Shown here one piece after another: positions 1 to 5,917 of a stretch of DNA of 6,556 bases. This stretch comes from an uncultured Collinsella sp. (GTDB taxonomy: Bacteria > Actinomycetota > Coriobacteriia > Coriobacteriales > Coriobacteriaceae). The notes under the pieces were generated by a model. The model was not told the origin of the DNA, searched no databases, and was given only the letters and a program-made list of their open reading frames with translations. The stretch is from NCBI GenBank assembly GCA_900553415.1, contig USDH01000091.1:1-6556 (forward strand), in the 5' to 3' direction. The first letter of the stretch is position 1; every line of letters starts with the position of its first letter. The position numbers were made by a program, and so were the translations under genes.

Positions 1-1176
1 GAAGAGGAGCGCGCGACGCGCAACGGCGATCTGGGCCGTGCGTCCGAGCTTCGCTATTCTGTGATCCCGGGTCTGCAGCAGCAGATTCAGGATTCCGAGG
101 CTGCGCTCGAGGCGCAAAAGCAGCAGGACGGCGAGGGCCTCAACGAACAGGTGACCTCCGACGAGATCGCCGAGGTCGTGAGCGCCTGGACCGGTGTGCC
201 CGTGTCCAAGATGATGCAGGGCGAGCTCGACAAGCTGAAGGGCTTGGAGGGCGAGCTGCATAAGCGCGTCATCGGCCAGGACGAGGCGGTCTCCGCTGTC
301 GCCGCGGCCGTGCGTCGCAGCCGTGCGGGCCTCTCCGATCCGGACAAGCCCATCGGCAGCTTCTTCTTCCTGGGCCCCACCGGCGTGGGCAAGACCGAGC
401 TCGCCAAGGCGCTTGCCGAGTGCCTGTTCGATGACGAGCGTGCGCTCGTGCGTATCGACATGTCCGAGTACATGGAGAAGTTCAGCGTCCAACGTCTGAT
501 CGGTGCGCCTCCGGGATACGTGGGTTATGAGGAGGGCGGCCAGCTTACCGAGGCCGTGCGCCGTCGTCCGTACTCCGTGATTTTGCTCGACGAGATGGAG
601 AAGGCTCATCCGGATGTCTTTAACGTGCTGCTGCAGGTGCTTGATGACGGCCGTCTGACCGATGGCCAGGGTCGCCAGGTGTCCTTCAAGAACACGATCA
701 TCATCATGACGTCTAACGTGGGCTCCAAGGCCATCGCCGATCTGTCCGGTAAGGACGAGGAGGAGATGCGCCATCAGGTCGACGCGGCCATGGCTCAGAC
801 CTTCCGCCCCGAGTTCCTCAACCGTATCGACGACATCGTGGTGTTCCATCCGCTCGGCATGGCGCAGATTGAGAAGATCGTCGATATCCAGCTCGCCGAT
901 GTCCGCGCACGTCTGGCCAAGGAGCGCATGACGCTTGCCATCACCCCGGCGGCCAAGCAGATGCTCGCCGTGGGCGGCCTGGACCCGGTCTTTGGTGCCC
1001 GTCCGCTCAAGCGCCTGGTCCAGCGCGAGGTCGTGGATGCCATTGCCGCCGCTATTATCGACGGCACGGTGCGCGAGGGCGATCAGGTGACGGTCGATGT
1101 CGACAAGGACGGCGGCTTTACCGTCGTGTGCGACAACACGCCGTCTGCTACCTACGAGGTCCCCGACGCCGAGTAG
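1..1176 (+). CDS. clpB: ATP-dependent chaperone/disaggregase ClpB, C-terminal part (5' end outside window)
   Basis: ClpB is a cytoplasmic Hsp100 ring ATPase that threads aggregated proteins through its pore and works with DnaK/DnaJ/GrpE. The frame is open from base 1, so 391 residues are visible of a protein usually about 860 long. The first ~40 residues match the end of the coiled-coil middle domain, including a GDLGRASELRYS-type segment typical of ClpB. The second AAA+ domain follows: Walker A GPTGVGKT at visible residues 125-132, pore loop GYVGYEEGG at 172-180, Walker B VILLDEMEK at 193-201, sensor 1 TSN at 237-239, an FRPEFLNRID arginine-finger segment at 268-277, and sensor 2 GARPLKR at 332-338. 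The middle-domain remnant and a RSRAGLSDP segment favour ClpB over ClpC. The TAG stop is followed 45 bp later by an intrinsic terminator, so this gene ends its transcript. No disruption is visible; the promoter lies outside the window. Confidence 0.97.
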   Translation, partial: EEERATRNGDLGRASELRYSVIPGLQQQIQDSEAALEAQKQQDGEGLNEQVTSDEIAEVVSAWTGVPVSKMMQGELDKLKGLEGELHKRVIGQDEAVSAVAAAVRRSRAGLSDPDKPIGSFFFLGPTGVGKTELAKALAECLFDDERALVRIDMSEYMEKFSVQRLIGAPPGYVGYEEGGQLTEAVRRRPYSVILLDEMEKAHPDVFNVLLQVLDDGRLTDGQGRQVSFKNTIIIMTSNVGSKAIADLSGKDEEEMRHQVDAAMAQTFRPEFLNRIDDIVVFHPLGMAQIEKIVDIQLADVRARLAKERMTLAITPAAKQMLAVGGLDPVFGARPLKRLVQREVVDAIAAAIIDGTVREGDQVTVDVDKDGGFTVVCDNTPSATYEVPDAE

Positions 1177-1221
1177 ATTTATGGGACATGCCTTAAAATC
1201 TGCCAGCCGTCTCTAAACGCC

Positions 1222-1258
1222 AAGGGCGGCGGATCCAATTGGGTCCGCCGCCCTTTTT
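1222..1258 (+). terminator. Rho-independent terminator of clpB
   Basis: The arms at 1224-1236 and 1241-1253 form a 13-bp stem, GGGCGGCGGA opposite TCCGCCGCCC, extended by one T-G wobble and two C-G pairs around an AATT loop. Five T residues follow at 1254-1258, and the two A residues before the stem can pair with the first T's. It lies 45 bp after the clpB stop on the same strand, which is the expected place and polarity. Confidence 0.93.
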
Positions 1259-1310
1259 CGTGCGACAATCGATAATGTTGAACACGATTGCATGGCAAGG
1301 AGATATGCAG

Positions 1311-1505
1311 ATGATAGACAAGAACAAGACGAATGCGCCGGTCGCCAACGCCGCGCCGGCCGCACCCAAGCCTGCACCCAAGCCTGTGCCCAAGCCGCGC
1401 GACCCCTACATCCGTGCCGAGAACGAGGATGACGACGGCTACGATCCTTATAGCGATCGTCGCCCCGAGCACGAGCCCCTCTTCGAAGCCGACCCCTGGC
1501 GTTAA
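1311..1505 (+). CDS. Small Pro/Lys-rich, acidic hypothetical protein (64 aa)
   Basis: I do not recognise the function of this protein. The ATG at 1311 is chosen because AAGGAG at 1297-1302 sits 8 bases ahead of it; the in-frame ATG at 1305 would leave only 2 bases, and the TTG at 1239 would translate the clpB terminator. The 64-residue product has three parts: a short polar N-terminus (MIDKNKTNAP), an Ala/Pro/Lys tract with KPAPKPVPKPR near residues 20-30, and a C-terminus rich in Asp, Glu, Tyr and Arg (about 31-64) ending in FEADPWR. There is no signal peptide, membrane segment or cysteine. Composition suggests a largely disordered cytoplasmic protein, perhaps an adaptor. The excellent ribosome binding site, high-GC codon use and following terminator-like hairpin argue that it is real. 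GATAAT at 1271-1276 could be a -10 box, but no good -35 is visible, so its promoter is uncertain. Confidence 0.72.
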   Translation: MIDKNKTNAPVANAAPAAPKPAPKPVPKPRDPYIRAENEDDDGYDPYSDRRPEHEPLFEADPWR

Positions 1506-1546
1506 GTAGCTCATTTGGGACGGGGCTTTTTTAGCTACTTTGTTTT
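1504..1546 (+). terminator. Probable terminator after the 64-aa protein gene
   Basis: A perfect 8-bp inverted repeat, AAGTAGCT (1504-1511) and AGCTACTT (1533-1540), starts within the stop codon and is followed by TGTTTT. Inside the loop GGGGC runs into a second T tract (1527-1532), which could act as a tail if GGGGCT (1522-1527) pairs with AGCCCC at 1474-1479 in the gene's 3' end. Both foldings fit termination here, but neither is as compact as a textbook terminator. Confidence 0.5.
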
Positions 1547-1571
1547 CGGCTAGAGGCGTTCATGCCTGCCC

Positions 1572-1603
1572 CCCCTCGGCCGCTCGATATCCTCCGGGAG
1601 GGG
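1572..1603. repeat. C/G-rich imperfect hairpin in the intergenic region
   Basis: CCCCTC at 1572-1577 is complementary to GAGGGG at 1598-1603, with GG at 1578-1579 able to pair with CC at 1594-1595 across a small bulge. A run of seven C's (1569-1575) forms part of the left arm. No T tract follows on + and no A tract precedes it, so it is not a standard terminator on either strand. Role unknown; it sits between a probable terminator and the repeat region ahead of the ATPase gene. Confidence 0.4.
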
Positions 1604-1617
1604 CCACTAATAGAAAA

Positions 1618-1682
1618 CTTGCTTATCCATTAATCAAGATACGCATAATCTTGCTCTCCTGCTAATCAAGAATCGTTATAAT
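1618..1682 (+). repeat. Imperfect tandem repeat, two ~32-bp promoter-like units
   Basis: Unit 1 (1618-1649) and unit 2 (1650-1682) align end to end. Both begin CTTGCT, carry TAATCAAGA in the middle (1631-1639 and 1663-1671) and end in ATAAT (1645-1649 and 1678-1682), with one single-base length difference between the last two blocks. The sequence between the conserved blocks differs. The two units therefore look like duplicated regulatory modules, not simple low-complexity repetition. They lie directly upstream of the ATPase gene and overlap the large inverted repeat at 1647-1706. Confidence 0.75.
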
Positions 1683-1706
1683 CTTGATTAGCAGGAGAGC
1701 AAGATT
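1647..1706. repeat. Perfect 25-bp inverted repeat abutting the ATPase ribosome binding site
   Basis: The left arm 1647-1671 (AATCTTGCTC through TAATCAAGA) is the exact reverse complement of the right arm 1682-1706 (TCTTGATTA through GCAAGATT), with a 10-base spacer at 1672-1681. The right arm ends one base before the GGAG at 1707-1710 that precedes the ATG at 1715. In RNA this would be a long uninterrupted stem next to the translation start; in DNA it could form a cruciform or bind a dimeric protein. No T tract follows, so it is not a terminator. Its origin is unclear: a partial inverted duplication of tandem unit 2 would explain it. Confidence 0.92.
1651..1682 (+). promoter_or_regulatory. 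Candidate promoter for the AAA ATPase gene
   Basis: A consensus -10 hexamer TATAAT lies at 1677-1682. The best -35 candidate is TTGCTC at 1651-1656, but the spacer is 20 bases, longer than the usual 16-18. The preceding tandem unit has a similar arrangement, TTGCTT at 1619-1624 and CATAAT at 1644-1649 with a 19-base spacer. The TATAAT overlaps the spacer of the 25-bp inverted repeat, so a start site about 7 bases downstream would exclude most of the left arm from the message. Long spacers suggest dependence on an activator or weak promoter activity. Confidence 0.4.
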
Positions 1707-1714
1707 GGAGAATT

Positions 1715-3067
1715 ATGGCATTCAACGACTTGGTGGCTCAAAAAATAAAGGACTTTGAGCAACAGGGGATTCCGCAGGTCTTTGAGCGCGACCTTGATCT
1801 GGGCAACCCGCAGGAGCCAAAGCGCGACAACATCGTATATGTGATTGTGGGCGCCCGTCGTTGTGGAAAGACGTATCGCCTGTATCAGGAGATACGGCGG
1901 CTTCAGGGCCAAGGCGTCGAGCTTGACCGGATGCTATATTTCAATTTTGAGGATGAGCGCTTGCGTCCGTATGAGCCATCGCTACTAGCGGACGTGCTCG
2001 ATACATTCTATGCACTATATCCTGCTGCTCGAGGCGAGGGCGCCTACCTTTTCTTTGACGAGATCCAGGAAATACCCGAATGGGGTGCGTTTCTGCGACG
2101 CGTGGTCGATACGGAGAAGGCGACCGTTTACGTGACGGGATCTTCTTCTAAGATGCTGTCCTCAGAACTTAAGAGCGAGTTCAGGGGCCGTTCTCTTGTG
2201 CGAGAGCTTTTTCCGTTGAGTTTTTCGGAATACGTCCGATATAAGACGGGGAGCGTTCCTGAGCCGGATGCACCCTTTTCATCGAGCGATGCAGCACTGC
2301 TTCGACATCATCTGATCGGATATCTCGAGCGAGGGGGATTCATCGCGACACTTGAGCAGACGCCCGCAGACGCGATTCAGCTGCTACAGGAATATGCGTC
2401 GCGAACGGTCGCCATGGACGTCGTTGAACGTTACGACGTCAAGAACCCCCGTTTGGCCTCGCTGTTTCTGGCGCGGTGCATGGCATCTTCGGGACGAGAG
2501 CTGTCAGTGAACAAAGTGTACAACGAGTTCAAGAGCAGACAGATACCCGTCAGTCGTAATTCGCTCGGCGACTTACTTGAGTATTACGAGGACGCCTACC
2601 TGTTGTTTTTGGTGCCGGAGTTCACGCGCTCACTTGCAAATAATGCGCGGTCCGCATCTAAAGTCTACGCTGTCGATCCTGCGATGTTCGGAGCATTCTC
2701 TCCCGCATCGGCATTTGATCAGGGCCAGAGGCTCGAGACTGCGGTGTTCAATGCGCTCAGAAGAAGGACTCCTGCGGTGCGGGTCGGTTCGGTCTGCCGC
2801 CTACTGGTCAAGGAGAAGAATAAAAGCCATGAGGTGGACTTTGTGGCCGGGGATGCACTTCTCATGCAGGCTTATAGCCTGATTCAGGTGAGTGCGGATA
2901 TGGCAAGCGAGAAAACGCGCGAACGCGAAATTGCAGCCCTCGATGCCTCGATGGCCCAGTTTGATCTTGGCGAGTCGGTAATCGTTACTATGGATGAACA
3001 GGCCGATATTCCATGTGAACACGGTGTGGTACACGCTGTGCCCGCATGGAAGTGGCTCCTTTCCTAA
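1715..3067 (+). CDS. AAA family ATPase with C-terminal DUF4143-like domain (AAA_14 type)
   Basis: This 450-residue protein has the two-part build of the AAA_14/DUF4143 ATPases, a widespread group with no settled function. Walker A GARRCGKT is at residues 46-53, Walker B YLFFDEIQE at 111-119, and a sensor-like VTGSSSKML at 140-148, followed by FRGRSLVRELFPLSFSEY (156-173), a hallmark stretch of these proteins. The C-terminal part (about 200-450) has YYEDAYLLFLVPEF (290-303) and a restriction-endonuclease-like series: GQRLE at 337-341, HEVDF at 372-376 and LIQVS at 389-393. The last replaces the E-x-K type strand of active PD-(D/E)xK nucleases, so catalysis there is doubtful. The ATG at 1715 follows GGAG with a short 4-base gap. 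There is no membrane segment or signal peptide, so it should be cytoplasmic. The gene stands alone, reads less GC-rich than its neighbours and uses more A/T-ending codons, which fits horizontal acquisition. No antitoxin or partner gene is adjacent. Confidence 0.9.
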   Translation: MAFNDLVAQKIKDFEQQGIPQVFERDLDLGNPQEPKRDNIVYVIVGARRCGKTYRLYQEIRRLQGQGVELDRMLYFNFEDERLRPYEPSLLADVLDTFYALYPAARGEGAYLFFDEIQEIPEWGAFLRRVVDTEKATVYVTGSSSKMLSSELKSEFRGRSLVRELFPLSFSEYVRYKTGSVPEPDAPFSSSDAALLRHHLIGYLERGGFIATLEQTPADAIQLLQEYASRTVAMDVVERYDVKNPRLASLFLARCMASSGRELSVNKVYNEFKSRQIPVSRNSLGDLLEYYEDAYLLFLVPEFTRSLANNARSASKVYAVDPAMFGAFSPASAFDQGQRLETAVFNALRRRTPAVRVGSVCRLLVKEKNKSHEVDFVAGDALLMQAYSLIQVSADMASEKTREREIAALDASMAQFDLGESVIVTMDEQADIPCEHGVVHAVPAWKWLLS

Positions 3068-3111
3068 TCGTCTATGGATTTGCGAGGCCAGGACTCAGGT
3101 GTCATGGTCCG

Positions 3112-4608
3112 CTAGTCTTGGGCTTTGATGCTCGGCAGGAGAATCTGGGCGAGGTAGTCGGTCTCGAGTTTGGTCGCGGCGTCGGCTTTGCCGTCTTTGC
3201 CGACCAGTACGTTCTTGATCTGGCTATAGGTGTAGCGGTTGCCGGTCGTGAGCTCGACAAGCTCAATGGCCGTGTCCATGGGGTAGGTCGACACGGGATT
3301 CTGCGTCCGTCCGTTGATGGTCTGGGGCACCACGTACGGATAGACGGGGCCGCTGGCGTAGACGGTATAACCGTTGCCTAGGTTGGCCGCACCCAAAACC
3401 GTATCGCCCTCATCGGGCGTAAAGCTCTCGCCCTCGCGCACCGCGACGAGCGTCACAATCGGCGTATCGCTGTCGCCGGCAAGATAGATGCATAGCGTGC
3501 TGCCATTTTGCCAAGTCTCGACCTTGCCGTACCATTCGACGGGGATATCGAGCTGGTAGAGGTCGGTTGCCTTGTGACGGGCGTCGGCATCACGGGCCGC
3601 CTGTGCCTTTTGCGCGCTCACGGCATTGACGGCGGCGTCGCGCCGCGCGGTTGCCGCCTGCTGGAGCACCTTGGCGGTGGCGGAGGAGCTCGCGCCTCCC
3701 TCCTCGGCATATTTGGCGGCGGCATCGATCTGGTCGTCGGTTACCGTGTCGGCCGAAGGCACCTTGAGCTTAAAGGCGGCCTGGCTGCCTAGGTCCTGTC
3801 CGTCGCTCTTGATCGTGACCTGCGCCTTGGTGGTCGGCACGGTATAGACGGTGCCGTCGGCCGCGATGGGGGAGGCAGCGATGGAGAGCGTGTAGTCACC
3901 GGGTAGTAGTTTGATGCCACGGCCGTGCTCGTCAACATAGAGTGTTTCGCTTACGGAGGATCCGTCAGAATCCTGGCCACTCACCTGTACGGGAATCTTG
4001 GAGCCGGTGGAACAGTCGAGCCCCGCGGCATGTACGCCGATCTGCACCGACATCATCGTGTGGGCATTGGCGGCGACAGCGGCAGCCTGCTCTCGCTGAT
4101 ATCCGTTCCAGGCAGCATAGCCTGCACCACCGGCGACGAGCGCGACGGCCACGACACCGGCGACCATCAGATTGCGGCGCTTGGGCGACATCTTGCGATG
4201 GCGAACCTCGGCCTCGCGTGCCGAGGGGACGGACGGAAGGGGAATATCGCCCATGGCGATGGTCTCGTCCACGGCTGGTGCGGAACCCAGGCCAGGAAGC
4301 TCGCGGGTCAGCGAATCCTCGGCCGGCAAGCTGTCGAGCAAGACGGTTTCCTCGCCCGTGTCGGATTCGAGCTGATTGCCGGCCTCGCTTTCGGTGTCTT
4401 CGTGACCTGCCTCATCTTTGGCAGGCTCAACGTCGTCTGCATCCTGATCATCGGACTGCGCCTCGATTTCCGGCTCATCCTGCACATCAACGCTCGAATC
4501 GTCAAACGTAATCTCGGCCAGCGCGATCTGGTCTAGACTCTCCAGGGCCTCGGCACACGCTTCTGCATCTTGGACCGCATCCTCTTGGCCCATCGTCTCA
4601 TCTTTCAT
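3112..4608 (-). CDS. Single-pass membrane protein with acidic cytoplasmic tail and extracytoplasmic region (498 aa)
   Basis: I do not recognise a named family. The ATG at 4608 is preferred because GGGGG stands 4-5 bases ahead; an in-frame ATG at 4662 would add 18 residues without a visible ribosome binding site. Residues 1-135 are strongly acidic and low in hydrophobics, hence probably disordered. A basic stretch (RHRKMSPKRR, 136-145) precedes one membrane helix at about 146-167, giving a cytoplasmic N-terminus and an exported C-terminus. Residues 183-285 look beta-rich, with LLPGDYTLSI at 234-243 resembling surface carboxypeptidase-regulatory or Ig-like folds. An Ala-rich, probably helical segment follows (290-348), then a second beta-rich domain (352-470). 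Single cysteines at 199 and 373 could form a disulfide. There is no lipobox, sortase motif or catalytic signature. The acidic tail has EETVLLD (86-92) and DETIAMGD (114-121), possible phosphothreonine sites. It converges on the ATPase gene with 44 bp between stops. Confidence 0.85.
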   Translation of the reverse strand: MKDETMGQEDAVQDAEACAEALESLDQIALAEITFDDSSVDVQDEPEIEAQSDDQDADDVEPAKDEAGHEDTESEAGNQLESDTGEETVLLDSLPAEDSLTRELPGLGSAPAVDETIAMGDIPLPSVPSAREAEVRHRKMSPKRRNLMVAGVVAVALVAGGAGYAAWNGYQREQAAAVAANAHTMMSVQIGVHAAGLDCSTGSKIPVQVSGQDSDGSSVSETLYVDEHGRGIKLLPGDYTLSIAASPIAADGTVYTVPTTKAQVTIKSDGQDLGSQAAFKLKVPSADTVTDDQIDAAAKYAEEGGASSSATAKVLQQAATARRDAAVNAVSAQKAQAARDADARHKATDLYQLDIPVEWYGKVETWQNGSTLCIYLAGDSDTPIVTLVAVREGESFTPDEGDTVLGAANLGNGYTVYASGPVYPYVVPQTINGRTQNPVSTYPMDTAIELVELTTGNRYTYSQIKNVLVGKDGKADAATKLETDYLAQILLPSIKAQD

Positions 4609-4646
4609 ATATCCCCCAAGCTCAATATCGGGACAACAATGTACCC

Positions 4647-4672
4647 AAAAACGGGGCTCCATAGAGCCGCCG
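4647..4672 (-). terminator. Terminator-like hairpin in the leader of the 498-aa membrane protein gene
   Basis: Read on the minus strand, CGG plus GGCTC (4672-4664, with one bulged C at 4669) pairs with GAGCC plus CCG (4659-4652) around a TATG loop, and five T's follow at once (4651-4647). This is a plausible small intrinsic terminator. It lies 39 bp before the chosen start and downstream of the A/T-rich promoter-like site, so it could be an attenuator, or a back-up terminator for the genes to the right. Confidence 0.45.
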
Positions 4673-4690
4673 CATGATTTGAAATCCGAT

Positions 4691-4722
4691 TTTATATATG
4701 CGCGTGTTTTTGAATAGATGAA
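4691..4722 (-). promoter_or_regulatory. Candidate promoter for the 498-aa membrane protein gene
   Basis: The minus strand reads CATATATAAAAT at 4700-4689, giving -10 candidates TATATA (4698-4693) or TATAAA (4696-4691). TTCATC at 4722-4717 is a weak -35 at 18 bases from the first of these. It is the most A/T-rich patch in the 238-bp gap between the two membrane protein genes and lies just after the terminator of the upstream one. The call rests on base composition and position more than on hexamer quality. Confidence 0.38.
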
Positions 4723-4737
4723 TAGAGGCGCAACGAC

Positions 4738-4778
4738 AAAAAGCCCCCGGAAAGCGAGCGAAACGCTTTTCGGGGGCT
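4738..4778 (-). terminator. Rho-independent terminator of the polytopic membrane protein gene
   Basis: On the minus strand AGCCCCCG-A-AAAGCG (4778-4764) faces CGCTTT-C-CGGGGGCT (4756-4742) with one A-C mismatch and a 7-base loop, then TTTT (4741-4738) and GTCG. It lies 68 bp after the stop of the gene at 4847-5854, in the right orientation. No gene on the + strand ends here. Confidence 0.9.
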
Positions 4779-4846
4779 CTGCGAGACATTGGATTGAAAG
4801 GCCTGGTGAGCGGGCCTATGCCCAAGTGCCAACAGCGGCCAACATG

Positions 4847-5854
4847 TTACTCGGCGTGCGCGTAATCAACCTTGGCACGGCGAGCGGTGGCCTTCTCCCA
4901 ATCGCTGGTGCCCTCAAAGACATCCTGCTTGTAGGGATTGCGGCCGAGCTTCTTGGCGCGGTAAGCGATGTAGATGATCGCGGCGATGTTGGCGACCAGT
5001 GCGGCGATCGAGACCGCAGTAGCGGCGCTGGGGTCGAGCGTGGAGTGGGTCACAAAGATGGACTCCTCCTGGAAGTACGGGAACACCTGGGCAAACATGC
5101 ACCAAATAGCAAGCGTAAAGGCGCGGTTCTGGATCCAGCCGCCCTTGTTCCAGATAAAGGCGGCGACGGTGGGCGCCAGCAGCAGCGCAAAGCCGCAGAA
5201 CCAGGAGTGGGTGGGCAGGCAGTTGTAGGTGTAGCAGAAGTTCCACAGGTCGTAGGCCACGATGAACACCCAGGTCATGTCCGGCCAGAGCATGTCGTCC
5301 TTCTTCTTGGAGGCGTAGATGCCGAACCAGCCGGTCATGCAGAAGATGTTGATGATTCCGGCGATGCCGTTGAACACGTTATTCCAACCGGCGAGCTGCG
5401 TGGCGCCCTCGGAGGTGACCCAAGTGGACTGGCCCAGGACAAAGAAGTGATAGGCGCTCTCGAAGTCGGACACGACGGCGATCATGATGTTGATGGCGAC
5501 GATCACAAACGGCCATGCGCGGAACCAGTGCGCCTTGCCGATCTTGCCCCACTGATACTTAATGGCGATGAAGCCCCAGCAACCGGCAAGCGCCGCGTAT
5601 ACCTTGGCGTAGTGGAACCAGCTGTTCTGGTACACATGGGTGGGGTTGGTGAGCGCCCACTCGGCGCCCTGCGAAACGCCGACGGCGATGGCGACGCAGT
5701 AGATGGTCATGGCCAGCGGAGCCACGCCAAAGATGATGGCCGCGCCCAGCTTGGTGCGGCGGCCGACCTCGTTGAGCACAATCAGGCCAATAAAGACCAT
5801 GGCCCAGCCGGCCCAGTGGATAAGGGTATCGCTACCCCAAACATCGAACAGCAT
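4847..5854 (-). CDS. Polytopic membrane protein of unknown function (DUF5692-like)
   Basis: This 335-residue protein is an integral membrane protein with roughly eight to nine hydrophobic segments, near residues 12-28, 37-60, 83-100, 112-130, 160-181, 192-210, 214-235, 243-262 and 276-298. It is unusually rich in Trp, Tyr and Phe, with several aromatic and polar clusters (HVYQNSWFHYAK at 73-84, YDLWNFCYTYNCLPTHSW at 201-218), more like a channel, sensor or small-molecule transporter than a standard ABC or MFS protein. The C-terminus (about 299-335) is polar and probably cytoplasmic, with a KKLGRNPY motif. From memory it resembles the DUF5692 family of Coriobacteriia and Firmicutes; a profile search is needed to confirm. 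The ATG at 5854 follows AAAGGAGAG with good spacing. It lies 63 bp after a TetR-family gene on the same strand and ends at a strong terminator, so it is probably controlled by, or cotranscribed with, that regulator. Confidence 0.85.
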   Translation of the reverse strand: MLFDVWGSDTLIHWAGWAMVFIGLIVLNEVGRRTKLGAAIIFGVAPLAMTIYCVAIAVGVSQGAEWALTNPTHVYQNSWFHYAKVYAALAGCWGFIAIKYQWGKIGKAHWFRAWPFVIVAINIMIAVVSDFESAYHFFVLGQSTWVTSEGATQLAGWNNVFNGIAGIINIFCMTGWFGIYASKKKDDMLWPDMTWVFIVAYDLWNFCYTYNCLPTHSWFCGFALLLAPTVAAFIWNKGGWIQNRAFTLAIWCMFAQVFPYFQEESIFVTHSTLDPSAATAVSIAALVANIAAIIYIAYRAKKLGRNPYKQDVFEGTSDWEKATARRAKVDYAHAE

Positions 5855-5872
5855 GCTGCTCTCCTTTCACAC

Positions 5873-5912
5873 GCCCGCGGCCCCTCTTCTGATCGCGGGC
5901 AGTTTGGCCAAA
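5873..5912. promoter_or_regulatory. Two palindromic elements between the tetR-like gene and the membrane protein gene
   Basis: The 63-bp gap holds a perfect 7-bp inverted repeat, GCCCGCG (5873-5879) and CGCGGGC (5894-5900), spaced by 14 bases, and next to it a perfect 10-bp palindrome TTTGGCCAAA (5903-5912). TetR-family dimers usually bind palindromes near their own or the target gene, so either could be an operator. The GC-rich repeat could also fold as an RNA hairpin just before the ribosome binding site; no T tract follows it on the minus strand, so it is not a terminator. No clear -10/-35 pair is visible in the gap. Confidence 0.45.
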
Positions 5913-5917
5913 TGTCG

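Noticed and set aside
1..1176. ClpC rather than ClpB
   Set aside because: The visible middle-domain end and the AAA+ sequence details match ClpB; no ClpC-type feature is seen.
1239..1310. Longer start (TTG at 1239 or ATG at 1305) for the 64-aa protein
   Set aside because: The TTG would place the clpB terminator inside the coding region, and the ATG at 1305 is only 2 bases from the ribosome binding site.
1647..1706. Invertible promoter or insertion-sequence ends
   Set aside because: The spacer is only 10 bases, far too short for a recombinase-inverted segment, and there is no recombinase, transposase or target-site duplication nearby.
3068..3111. Shared bidirectional terminator between the convergent genes
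   Set aside because: Only a 4-bp GGAC/GTCC repeat is present and there is no T or A tract, so it cannot be supported.
3925..4536. + strand open frames opposite the 498-aa membrane protein gene
   Set aside because: They are shadow frames without start signals; the minus-strand frame has coherent tail, membrane helix and beta-rich regions.
4609..4662. 18-residue N-terminal extension of the membrane protein from an ATG at 4662
   Set aside because: No ribosome binding site precedes it, and the start codon falls inside the terminator-like hairpin; the ATG at 4608 has GGGGG just upstream.
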